From positions 2,971,001-3,035,000 of the forward strand of contig NZ_CP166840.1 in the NCBI RefSeq assembly GCF_041346925.1: 64,000 nucleotides of DNA, in the 5' to 3' direction. A model generated the notes under the pieces. That model saw only the letters and a program-made list of their open reading frames with translations. It was not told where the DNA came from and did not search any database. Source of the stretch: Agaribacterium sp. ZY112. GTDB lineage: Bacteria > Pseudomonadota > Gammaproteobacteria > Pseudomonadales > Cellvibrionaceae. Of the stretch, positions 38,172 to 45,998 are shown piece after piece (position 1 is the first letter of the stretch; the number at the start of each line of letters is the position of its first letter). Made by a program: the position numbers and the translations under genes.

Positions 38172-39827
38172 ATGCAGCGAGAATGCATGGAATATGACGT
38201 TGTTATTGTTGGCGCGGGCCCTGCTGGCTTGGCCGCCGCACTTAGGCTGAAACAGCTCAACAGCGACTCAAGCGTTTGTATTGTTGAAAAAGGCTCTGAA
38301 GTGGGAGCGCATATACTTTCCGGGGCGGTTATCGAAACTCACGCGCTGGATGAGCTGATTCCCGACTGGCGTGAAAAGGGAGCCCCCATAACAACTGATG
38401 TTAAAGAAGATCGCTTCTATTGGCTTGGTTCTGAAGAGTCTTGCCGTTCGATTCCATCTTGGGCGGTGCCCTTCCCCATGCATAACCGAGGTAACTATAT
38501 CGTTAGCTTGGGCAACCTTTGCCGTTGGTTGGCTGAGCAGGCTGAAAGTTTGGGGGTTGAAATCTTCCCAGGGTTTGCGGCGCAAGAAATCTTATTTGAT
38601 GACAATAAGCGTGTTGCGGGCATTATTACAGGAGACATGGGGCTAGATAAAAACGGCAAAGAGAAAACAGGTTTTATGGCTGGCATGGAGCTAAAAGCCC
38701 CTGTCACCTTATTTGCTGAAGGCTGTCGTGGTCATTTAGGCAAGCAGCTTATCAAACACTTTGAACTTGATATAGGTAAGACGCCGCAGCACTACGCGCT
38801 GGGTCTAAAAGAGCTTTGGAAGGTAGCAAAAGAAAAGCATCAACCAGGGCTAGTCGTACACACGACTGGCTGGCCTTTGAATGAAAGTCTAAGTGGCGGA
38901 GGCGGTTTTTTATATCATCTTGAAGATCAACAGGTGGCTGTGGGCTTGGTTGTTGATCTTGACTATAAGAACCCTCATCTCAGTCCCTTTGATGAGTTTC
39001 AGCGCTTAAAGCACCACCGAGCGTATGCTGAATTCTTAGTCGGTGGTGAACGCCTAGCTTACGGTGCACGAGCCATTAGTAAAGGTGGTCTGCAAAGCCA
39101 ACCAAGCATGAGCTTTCCCGGTGGACTCTTACTTGGAGACAATGCAGGTACGCTTAATTTTGCCAAAATCAAAGGCACACATACGGCCATGAAAAGTGGC
39201 ATGATCGCCGCTGAACAAGTACACAAATCGCTTTCTAACTCCACCGCAGCTCAAGAAACTGCTCTACCGTTAAATATCAAAGGCTTTAATGAGGCTTATC
39301 GGGCAAGCTGGGCTTATAAAGAGCTTTTTTTACAGCGAAATTTCGGCCCTGCGCTTAAACGCTGGGGGCCTTTATGGGGGGCAGCTTATAGTTTTATTGA
39401 TCTGAATCTGTTTCGAGGGACATTACCGTGGACCTTAAGCGTTGATCGACAAGATCATGAAGGCCTATTAAATGCATCACAGGCGACAAAAATAACTTAT
39501 GCAAAACCTGATGGTAAGCTCAGCTTTGACAAGCTGTCATCAGTGTATCTATCGAACACTAATCATGAAGAAGATCAACCTTGTCATTTACAGCTTACGG
39601 ATCCGAGTCTGCCTACTCTCAAACATTTGGATGAATGGGATGAACCCGCTCAACGTTATTGCCCTGCCGGTGTCTATGAGATTATTGAAAAAGATAAACA
39701 GAAAATACTGCAAATCAATGCGCAGAACTGCGTGCACTGTAAAACCTGCGATATAAAAGACCCGAGCCAGAATATACGTTGGCTTGCCCCCGAAGGTGGC
39801 GGCGGACCTAATTACCCCAATATGTGA
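38172..39827 (+). CDS. Electron transfer flavoprotein-ubiquinone oxidoreductase
   Basis: This 551-residue membrane-associated flavoprotein passes electrons from ETF to ubiquinone. The FAD dinucleotide motif is VIVGAGPAGLAAALRL at about 11-26. The [4Fe-4S] cluster is at the C terminus: CPAGVYEI, then NCVHCKTCDIKDPSQNIRW. AGGAGAG precedes the ATG. A second ATG at 38187 is possible but the first has the better spacing. Divergent pairing with etfBA makes a complete electron pathway from fatty-acid and amino-acid oxidation. Confidence 0.95.
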   Translation: MQRECMEYDVVIVGAGPAGLAAALRLKQLNSDSSVCIVEKGSEVGAHILSGAVIETHALDELIPDWREKGAPITTDVKEDRFYWLGSEESCRSIPSWAVPFPMHNRGNYIVSLGNLCRWLAEQAESLGVEIFPGFAAQEILFDDNKRVAGIITGDMGLDKNGKEKTGFMAGMELKAPVTLFAEGCRGHLGKQLIKHFELDIGKTPQHYALGLKELWKVAKEKHQPGLVVHTTGWPLNESLSGGGGFLYHLEDQQVAVGLVVDLDYKNPHLSPFDEFQRLKHHRAYAEFLVGGERLAYGARAISKGGLQSQPSMSFPGGLLLGDNAGTLNFAKIKGTHTAMKSGMIAAEQVHKSLSNSTAAQETALPLNIKGFNEAYRASWAYKELFLQRNFGPALKRWGPLWGAAYSFIDLNLFRGTLPWTLSVDRQDHEGLLNASQATKITYAKPDGKLSFDKLSSVYLSNTNHEEDQPCHLQLTDPSLPTLKHLDEWDEPAQRYCPAGVYEIIEKDKQKILQINAQNCVHCKTCDIKDPSQNIRWLAPEGGGGPNYPNM

Positions 39828-39852
39828 GGTTTTGTATATAAACCTGTAAGGT

Positions 39853-40470
39853 CTAGGCTGCTTTTAAGCCTGCTAAAGCAGAGACAAAGTCGGCTAAGGC
39901 GTGGTCAAATAGGTCGATGGCACTATCGTCGACGCTATTAAACATAGCCGACTCCACATTAAGCTGGGCACGTTCGACCAAAAAAGCGCTTGTTGTATCG
40001 TACATTTGCACCTGCAAAGCGACTTTATCTGGACCTTTTTCTTTATCAGGGTGTTGGTGCCGGCCCTCACTTAATTCCGTCCAAGAGCTTAGCTGATCGC
40101 TTACACGGTTAAGCTCTACAAAAACAATAAATTCGCAGCCTGCTTCTCTCGCCTGTCTTAGTAATTCCTGTCTGTTATTGTTGCTATCTAAGCGAACAAC
40201 ATGGGTGAAATAGTCATTAAACTGAGTCTCTAGTTCCATGCCTAAACGTGCAACACTGCGAGGGTAGCTCTGGTTTCTATCAACGGTCGCAATGGCTATA
40301 TGGCTTTGCCTATGCAGGCGCCAACCGGAGTCTCGCTGAATCGTTACCGATTCTTTTAAGCCTACTTCCCTCAAACCATGCTGCCAGATTTGAGTATTAT
40401 AATCCCAAGTACAACTCATCAGACTGCCACTAATGAGTACTAGGCCGAGCTTTAAAAGCAAATTGTTCAT
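39853..40470 (-). CDS. Lipoprotein, DUF4823-like
   Basis: A signal peptide with a lipobox (LISGSLMSC, Cys20) marks a lipoprotein of 205 residues. The mature part resembles an alpha/beta domain with HIAIATVDRN, VARLGMELETQFNDYFTHV and CEFIVFVELNRVSDQLSSW. The layout fits DUF4823 lipoproteins of Pseudomonas relatives, whose role is unknown. It is divergent from tesB with a very short gap. Confidence 0.65.
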   Translation of the reverse strand: MNNLLLKLGLVLISGSLMSCTWDYNTQIWQHGLREVGLKESVTIQRDSGWRLHRQSHIAIATVDRNQSYPRSVARLGMELETQFNDYFTHVVRLDSNNNRQELLRQAREAGCEFIVFVELNRVSDQLSSWTELSEGRHQHPDKEKGPDKVALQVQMYDTTSAFLVERAQLNVESAMFNSVDDSAIDLFDHALADFVSALAGLKAA

Positions 40471-40554
40471 AATGGTTGGCTTTGTTGCTTTCGATTGCTA
40501 GGGTATCGGCCATATGGCAATGTGGCTTTAGCAGTATTTACTCAGGGATGCAGT

Positions 40555-41403
40555 TTGAATAAGACGGATTTTGTTCAGTTATTAGATGTTAGTGAGTCAG
40601 AAGAGCATGTTTTTTGTAGTTTGTTGCATCGCGAAAACTTTCGCCGCCAGCTTTTTGGTGGTCAGGTATTAGCTCAAGCATTAAGTGCAGCACAAAAAAC
40701 CGTAACGGATGATCGCCACATTCATAGCTTACACGCCTATTTTTTAAGAGCTGGCACGAGTAGTGACGTGGTGAATTACCAAGTTGAGTGCATACGAGAT
40801 GGTAAAAGTATGTCAAATCGCTGTGTTCGAGCCATGCAACAAGGTGAGCTTATTTTTACCATGCATCTCTCTTTTCACATTAAGGAGCCCGGCTACGAGC
40901 ATCAGCAACACATAGATCTTTGCACCCTGCCTGATCCGGACCAGCTATTAGCCGCCAATCCAGGCTTGTTAAACGAACCTAAAGATGAGCTTTTAATGCC
41001 TTTTGTCATCGTACCGGTGCAAGAAGCAAGTTTAAGCTCAAGTGATTGCCATGAGGCTAAAGCAGGTTTTTGGATTAAGACCCGTGACAAGCTGCCTTTG
41101 AATTCTAGATTGCAAGCTTCTGCACTGGCCTTTGCATCCGATTTAGGCTTGCTTGCTACCACCTTACTACCTCACCCGACCAGCTTGTTTTCTGGAGAGT
41201 TAGCTGTTGCCAGTGTCGATCACGCTCTTTGGTTTCATAAGGCCGAGCTCGATCTTAATCAGTGGCATTTCTGTCAGATGCAAAGCCCTTGGGCAGGCAA
41301 TGCGCGCGGGTTTGCAACAGCCTCCATATACGACAGCTCTGGTAATCTTGTCGTAAACAGCGCCCAAGAAGGGCTTATCCGCCCTAATTCCTTAGCCTCA
41401 TAA
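40555..41403 (+). CDS. tesB: Acyl-CoA thioesterase II TesB
   Basis: The product has a double hot-dog fold and hydrolyses medium- and long-chain acyl-CoA. Motifs: RRQLFGGQVLAQALSAAQ at about 23-40, HSLHAYFLRAG at about 50-60, LGLLATTLLPHP and SVDHALWFHK in the second half, with the conserved Asp of the catalytic triad. The start is uncertain: a TTG at 40555 preceded by AGGGA gives 282 residues that line up with TesB; an upstream TTG at 40495 would add 20 unrelated residues. A GC-rich terminator follows at 41409-41440. Confidence 0.92.
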   Translation: MNKTDFVQLLDVSESEEHVFCSLLHRENFRRQLFGGQVLAQALSAAQKTVTDDRHIHSLHAYFLRAGTSSDVVNYQVECIRDGKSMSNRCVRAMQQGELIFTMHLSFHIKEPGYEHQQHIDLCTLPDPDQLLAANPGLLNEPKDELLMPFVIVPVQEASLSSSDCHEAKAGFWIKTRDKLPLNSRLQASALAFASDLGLLATTLLPHPTSLFSGELAVASVDHALWFHKAELDLNQWHFCQMQSPWAGNARGFATASIYDSSGNLVVNSAQEGLIRPNSLAS

Positions 41404-41408
41404 AAGTT

Positions 41409-41440
41409 TAGGGGGCTTTACTTATTACTACCGCCCCCTA
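41409..41440 (+). terminator. Terminator of tesB
   Basis: TAGGGGGC pairs with GCCCCCTA around 16 bases, followed by TTTAAA. The T-tract is short, but the stem is strong. Confidence 0.65.
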
Positions 41441-41518
41441 TTTAAACTTGACTGTAATTCTTCGTACGCGACTTAACTAGCTGACTATACTCAAATCAAG
41501 CTATTAACGGAGGTTTAC

Positions 41519-41863
41519 ATGAGTAGCTCAGCAAATATTGAGCAGGCCCTAGACATACTTGTGCCTTTAAGGCAGGCACTTGAAGCAGGTTTTTGGGATA
41601 GTAATCGTATCGATGTAAAAGATCGGGTGTTTGACTTGGTTAGTTGTGTCAATGCCGAGCTGAATGAGTTGGCCAAGCTCAGCGTGTCCGATCTTGGTAT
41701 GCAATATGAAACAATTACCCCTAACTTTGCTGCTTCCTGTAGCAAATTACGTCAAATGTCTGAGAATCTTAATGATTGGTTTCTACGCTCTGATACCAAC
41801 AATGAATTAGGTGAGCAGCTTATAAAAGCCGCCGGTTTACTTTCCGATTGCCGCTTATCTTAG
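41519..41863 (+). CDS. Hypothetical helical protein, 114 residues
   Basis: GGAGG six bases before the ATG supports the start. The product is acidic, all-helical in appearance (NIEQALDILVPLRQALEAGF, VNAELNELAKLSVSDLGM, SKLRQMSENLNDWFL) with no membrane segment. I do not recognise a family. It stands alone between tesB and the putative small RNA. Confidence 0.7.
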   Translation: MSSSANIEQALDILVPLRQALEAGFWDSNRIDVKDRVFDLVSCVNAELNELAKLSVSDLGMQYETITPNFAASCSKLRQMSENLNDWFLRSDTNNELGEQLIKAAGLLSDCRLS

Positions 41864-41979
41864 GTGTTGAAAGTCTGTACCTACAACTAGCTACTAAAGA
41901 GACTGAGTTTATAAAAAAACGGTTTAAGGCAAGGCGGTTTTGAACTGGTAAAACGATTGGCTTCACCCATACTTAATTT

Positions 41980-42114
41980 AACGGTAACTGACCTCCCCCA
42001 AGTGAGTTACCGGCAACGCTGATTTGGTAGCAGCGTTAGAGGGCCTAGCCCCTCGATGTTTTACTCCTAATGGTCCTAGCCCGACATCCCCCCCCGAGGT
42101 GTCGGGTTTTTTTT
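41980..42114 (+). ncRNA. Probable C-rich small RNA with four hairpins
   Basis: Four successive inverted repeats occupy 133 bases. Hairpin 1: CGGTAACT with AGTTACCG (41982-41989, 42005-42012) and a 15-base loop containing CCTCCCCC. Hairpin 2: AACGCTG with CAGCGTT (42015-42021, 42031-42037). Hairpin 3: GAGGG with CCCTC (42039-42043, 42050-42054). Hairpin 4 is an intrinsic terminator: CCCGACA with TGTCGGG (42080-42086, 42100-42106) and eight Ts. The C-rich loops are complementary to Shine-Dalgarno sequences, as in some trans-acting sRNAs. It does not code for protein in any frame. The 5' end is not known, and it could be processed from the 3' end of the gene before it. Confidence 0.6.
42080..42114 (+). 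terminator. Intrinsic terminator of the sRNA or of the gene at 41519
   Basis: A seven-base GC-rich stem (CCCGACA/TGTCGGG) with a C-rich loop runs into eight Ts at 42107-42114. It points away from trmH, which is convergent. Confidence 0.9.
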
Positions 42115-42152
42115 ATCAGCCTTAAAGTAAAACTATGCTTGCTAACCCTGTA

Positions 42153-42827
42153 TTAGTCCACGGTCTGTGTTGGGGCCGTTCCAGATATCAGATCCCCGTT
42201 TTCGTCTAAAGGCGGATATGGCAGCTTATTCTCGTCGCAATAATGGGCAAGCTTGGGGTAACCCCAGCGAAAGAAAAGTGTTTGATAGGTGCCATCATCG
42301 AGTTTGCGTACATCGTAAGCCCCTTTGATTTGGCGTTGACGTTGAGCCTCTGAGAGAATAATGGCTGCAGCCACACTCACATTAAAAGACTCCACCATAC
42401 CCATCATTGGGATCACAATCTTGGCATCGCAGTAATTCAGCGCTTCATCACTAACACCTTCAATTTCTGTGCCCATGACTAAAGCCGTTGGTTTACTGTA
42501 ATCAATGTCTCTGTAATCAATCGCATCGGGGCTGAAGTGTGCAGCAACAATTTGCATACCCTTCTCTTTGAGTTCGGCTAATGCTTCCGGAGCCGAAGCG
42601 TGATGCACCGTATCAACAAACTTATCTGCGCTAGCTGATGTGCCTCGATAGGTTCTATATTCACTTTTGGGTACGACGCAGTGTACATGTTGAATTCCGA
42701 CCGCGTCACAGGTACGTATAATAGCTGCGAGGTTGCGGTCTTTAACGATCTTGTCGGTTACGACACATAAATCTGGCTGACGTAGGCTTAGCACCTCATT
42801 GATACGCTCTTTTCGTTCTGGGGTCAT
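42153..42827 (-). CDS. trmH: tRNA (guanosine-18 2'-O)-methyltransferase TrmH
   Basis: The 224-residue SPOUT-class enzyme methylates the 2'-OH of G18 in tRNAs. It has the three SPOUT motifs: KDRNLAAIIRTCDAVGI (motif 1, about 29-45, with the catalytic Arg), ALVMGTEIEGVSDEAL (motif 2, about 112-127) and IPMMGMVESFNVSVAAA (motif 3, about 137-153) in the trefoil knot. The C-terminal extension (FFRWGYPKLAHYC) is typical of TrmH. The start has no upstream alternative. It is convergent with the sRNA. Confidence 0.95.
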   Translation of the reverse strand: MTPERKERINEVLSLRQPDLCVVTDKIVKDRNLAAIIRTCDAVGIQHVHCVVPKSEYRTYRGTSASADKFVDTVHHASAPEALAELKEKGMQIVAAHFSPDAIDYRDIDYSKPTALVMGTEIEGVSDEALNYCDAKIVIPMMGMVESFNVSVAAAIILSEAQRQRQIKGAYDVRKLDDGTYQTLFFRWGYPKLAHYCDENKLPYPPLDENGDLISGTAPTQTVD

Positions 42828-43232
42828 TCACGTTCCTGTTGCAAATAGTGAGATAATAAAAAGCACGCCCATTTTATGTCAGTTTGATGACGGAAAAATA
42901 TTTTTTTCCACAAAGTCTGTGGATAACTTGGTGGATAGCTACTTGAGAAGTCGCGCTAATATGCGGTTTTTGTGGGCCCTACTTAGACTGGTTATTATTT
43001 AACCTATAGAAAAAATGTATATAATTCAATCGCTTACATGTAATCTCTAGTGTTTTGTTGTGATGTCAATACAGATTTGGTAACAAAAGAGACATATTTA
43101 CACTGGTCTGTGAATAATCAGGTTAGCGGTTCCTAACCCTGAGTGTGGCTTAGTAACAAAACTTTAAGAAATCAAACTAAATATGCAAGATAATTATATG
43201 GTAAATAGGCATAAAAGCGCTTGGGGTTCATT
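42828..43232. promoter_or_regulatory. Intergenic region with an inverted pair of DnaA-box-like sites
   Basis: TTTTCCACA at 42904-42912 and TGTGGATAA (complement of TTATCCACA, the consensus DnaA box) at 42918-42926 are five bases apart in opposite orientation. This 400-base gap between divergent trmH and the AddB-like gene holds no coding frame and must contain both promoters. Replication or DnaA regulation is only suggested. Confidence 0.45.
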
Positions 43233-45998
43233 GTGATCCAATCTATAGAAACCTTAGATCATGAATCCTTGCTCAGTTTACTTGAGCAAAGCGAGAAAGA
43301 AGGTCTGAAGCTCTACCTGCTGTGCGCCAACAACCGACAAGCTAGGCAGTTAAGCTTTGTTGTGGCCGAGCAGCGCCCTCATTTGCTTGATGTGCTTCGC
43401 TGCAGTAGTGCAGATGCTTGGTTACAGGCTCAGTGGAGCTGGTATCAACAATGCAGTCCTGCAACGTTTGATGCATGTTATATCGATGGCAATCAAAGCG
43501 CGCAGCTGTGGGATACCCTGCTTGAACAAACAAGTACATTGCCTCCTTTGGTCAATAAAGCAGGTTTGGCAGCCAGCTTGCAAGAAGCTTGGCAGCTTGT
43601 CCGTGATTATCAGATAAGCACCGAGCAGCTTCTATCCGAAGAGCAAGAAGAAGCGGTTCTATTAAATGACTTGGGGCAAGCTTACGAGAGACGTTGTAGG
43701 GAGCTGAATGTAGTTGATAAAGAGCAGGCTGCTTTGTTCTTAAGTCAGCAGGTGGAAAGTGCTGCTGATGCTAATAGCCACTGCCTGCTTTATGGCTTTG
43801 CTGATATTAGCCCGCTCTTTTGGCGTTTGCTGACACACTGCTTTTCGAATTTAAGTCGCTTGGCTTTAGTGAAAGCGAATAAGAGGCTAACGATTCATAA
43901 AAGTTTAGATGCGGACTCAGAATTACACTATGCGGCTTATTGGGCCGAGCAGTGCTTGCAAAAGAACCCTTCCTCCAGCATTGCGGTGGTTGTGCCTGAT
44001 TTACATAAGCGTGCTGACGTACTTAAAAAGAGCTTTAATAAACACTTTAACAATTGCTCCTATCTTTTTGAAAATAAAGAGTTTATCTCTTCTTTTTTTG
44101 ATGTGAGTATAGCTAGGCCGCTACACAATGAAGCCATCGTTCGCTGTGCGCTGGATGCACTTAGCTTGGCCTCAGTTAATGTTGAAAAGCAGCTTTTACT
44201 AACGATTCTACGCTCGAATTACTGTCTATCGGGCTTTAACGCCGTATCTGCTCAGTTGTGCGCGTATGTCGAGCAATGCTCAGATGGGCAGGTGGATATT
44301 AGCGAGTTATTGACAAAGCTTGATAGAGTTATAGACGCTGCTGCTGATGTTTCTGAAGCTGATGGTTGCCTAGAAGAGATATCGTGTGCGGCTGAGTCGA
44401 TCAAAAAGGGCTTGCTGGCTCTACGCCAACTTCCTAGGCTTCGTCACTCTGGCACCATTGCTTCGTGGGTCGATCATTATCTCAGTGCTTTGGGTCATAT
44501 TGCTTGGCCTGGGTCTCAGAGTTTAGCAAGCACGGATTATCAGATTTGTAATGCTTTTTTAGCCTCTCTTGCGAAACTTGCAGCCAGTGAAGCCGTAAGT
44601 GCAACGGAGCTAAGTTTTACTCAGTTTAAAAAGCGCTTACAGGCGTGGATGCAACGAGATATTGCCCAGGTTGAGGTACCCAACCCAGGTATTCGGGTGA
44701 TGGGGCTTATGGAGGCAGTCGGCTTGCGCTTTGACCACTGTTTGGTTTTGGGTTTGACTGAGCAAGCGCTACCTCAGTCACCCAAGCCAACACCGTTTAT
44801 ACCGCTTGCTGTGCAAAAAGAGCTTAATATGGCTCGCTGTTCTGTTGAGCGAGAGCTGTTTTACGCAAAGTCGATGCTTGATGATCTTGTTGCATGCTCC
44901 TCTGAGATTGAACTGAGTTACTTCACTGAGCTTGATGGCAGCCCGCTTCATGTTAGTCCTTTGTTAGAGCGTTACCGCCAGCATGCTGTGCACGGTGGGC
45001 TTGAGTTGGGGTTAGAAGAAAGCTCCGCCCCTAGCAATGCCATAGATACTTGGCGTAGTGATGCACGAGAAATGGGAGGCTTAGTCAGGGTGCCCGTTGG
45101 TCAAGCACCTTCCCTTGAGGCCGGTGCGCGCTTACACGGCGGCGCTTATATGTTTGATTTACAGTGGGCCAATCCACTGTATTGCTTTTTCAAATATCGA
45201 CTTGGCTTTGATACTTACCCTAGTTCTGGTTTGGGTTTAAATGCTGCTGAGCGAGGCTCTTTGTTGCATAGCGCCTTAGCCAATTTGTATTCGCGCTTCC
45301 CTAGTCAGTCGGCTCTACAGAATCTAGTGCAGCATCAAACACTTGAAACTGAGATCACCAAGGCCTGTAAAGAGGCTGTGGCTGCACTTCGCTCAAAAGC
45401 CTTAAGCTACTCACCTCTTGTTAGTGCCTATGAATACAGACGCTTACAGAGCGCTATACGCCAATTTGTAGAGCGGGACTTGCAGCGCGAACAGATGTTT
45501 GTGTGTGAGCAGCTAGAAAGCCTGCAGAAAATCAGTTTTTCTGGTCATGAGCTTCATTTACGTGTCGATCGCATGGATCTAGTCGCCGGTGAATATGTGG
45601 TGCTCGACTACAAAACGGGTAAGCAAAACTTGCGAGCTATGCTGCGCTTCCCTTTAAGTGATTATCAGCTCGCGCTCTATAGTTTTTGTGTTTCTAGTGA
45701 TGCCTTGGCGGCCATGGCCTTTATCAAGGTGGATGAAAAGGCGAGTACTTTTGAGGGGGTTTGTGCAGATCAAGCCGAACTTGGCATCGATGGTCTTAAT
45801 ACCTTGATGAAGCTGCGCAGTGATTACAGCGACTGGTCACAAGCACTTACGAGCTGGCAAGATCAAGCGCATAAGTTGGCCACTGAGGTGATTGAGGGTT
45901 TTGCCCCTTATTGGGTTCGCAATATAAGCAAAATGCCTTTTTATGCCGAATTTGAATGCGCTGTGAGAGATGAAGAGAAAGGACCGATTCATGAGTGA
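43233..45998 (+). CDS. AddB/RexB-like nuclease subunit (PD-(D/E)XK)
   Basis: A GTG at 43233 with GGGG nine bases before it is the better start; a TTG 12 bases upstream gives no site. The 921-residue protein belongs to a proteobacterial 'probable DNA repair' family. An N-terminal inactive helicase-like region has no Walker A. The nuclease part at the C terminus has ANPLYCFFKYRLGF, a likely FeS-cluster Cys, then AAERGSLLHSALANLY and RVDRMDLVAGEYVVLDYKTG, the PD-(D/E)XK core with Asp and Lys. The stop overlaps the next start as ATGAGTGA. Together they should process double-strand breaks, as AddAB does. Confidence 0.82.
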   Translation: MIQSIETLDHESLLSLLEQSEKEGLKLYLLCANNRQARQLSFVVAEQRPHLLDVLRCSSADAWLQAQWSWYQQCSPATFDACYIDGNQSAQLWDTLLEQTSTLPPLVNKAGLAASLQEAWQLVRDYQISTEQLLSEEQEEAVLLNDLGQAYERRCRELNVVDKEQAALFLSQQVESAADANSHCLLYGFADISPLFWRLLTHCFSNLSRLALVKANKRLTIHKSLDADSELHYAAYWAEQCLQKNPSSSIAVVVPDLHKRADVLKKSFNKHFNNCSYLFENKEFISSFFDVSIARPLHNEAIVRCALDALSLASVNVEKQLLLTILRSNYCLSGFNAVSAQLCAYVEQCSDGQVDISELLTKLDRVIDAAADVSEADGCLEEISCAAESIKKGLLALRQLPRLRHSGTIASWVDHYLSALGHIAWPGSQSLASTDYQICNAFLASLAKLAASEAVSATELSFTQFKKRLQAWMQRDIAQVEVPNPGIRVMGLMEAVGLRFDHCLVLGLTEQALPQSPKPTPFIPLAVQKELNMARCSVERELFYAKSMLDDLVACSSEIELSYFTELDGSPLHVSPLLERYRQHAVHGGLELGLEESSAPSNAIDTWRSDAREMGGLVRVPVGQAPSLEAGARLHGGAYMFDLQWANPLYCFFKYRLGFDTYPSSGLGLNAAERGSLLHSALANLYSRFPSQSALQNLVQHQTLETEITKACKEAVAALRSKALSYSPLVSAYEYRRLQSAIRQFVERDLQREQMFVCEQLESLQKISFSGHELHLRVDRMDLVAGEYVVLDYKTGKQNLRAMLRFPLSDYQLALYSFCVSSDALAAMAFIKVDEKASTFEGVCADQAELGIDGLNTLMKLRSDYSDWSQALTSWQDQAHKLATEVIEGFAPYWVRNISKMPFYAEFECAVRDEEKGPIHE

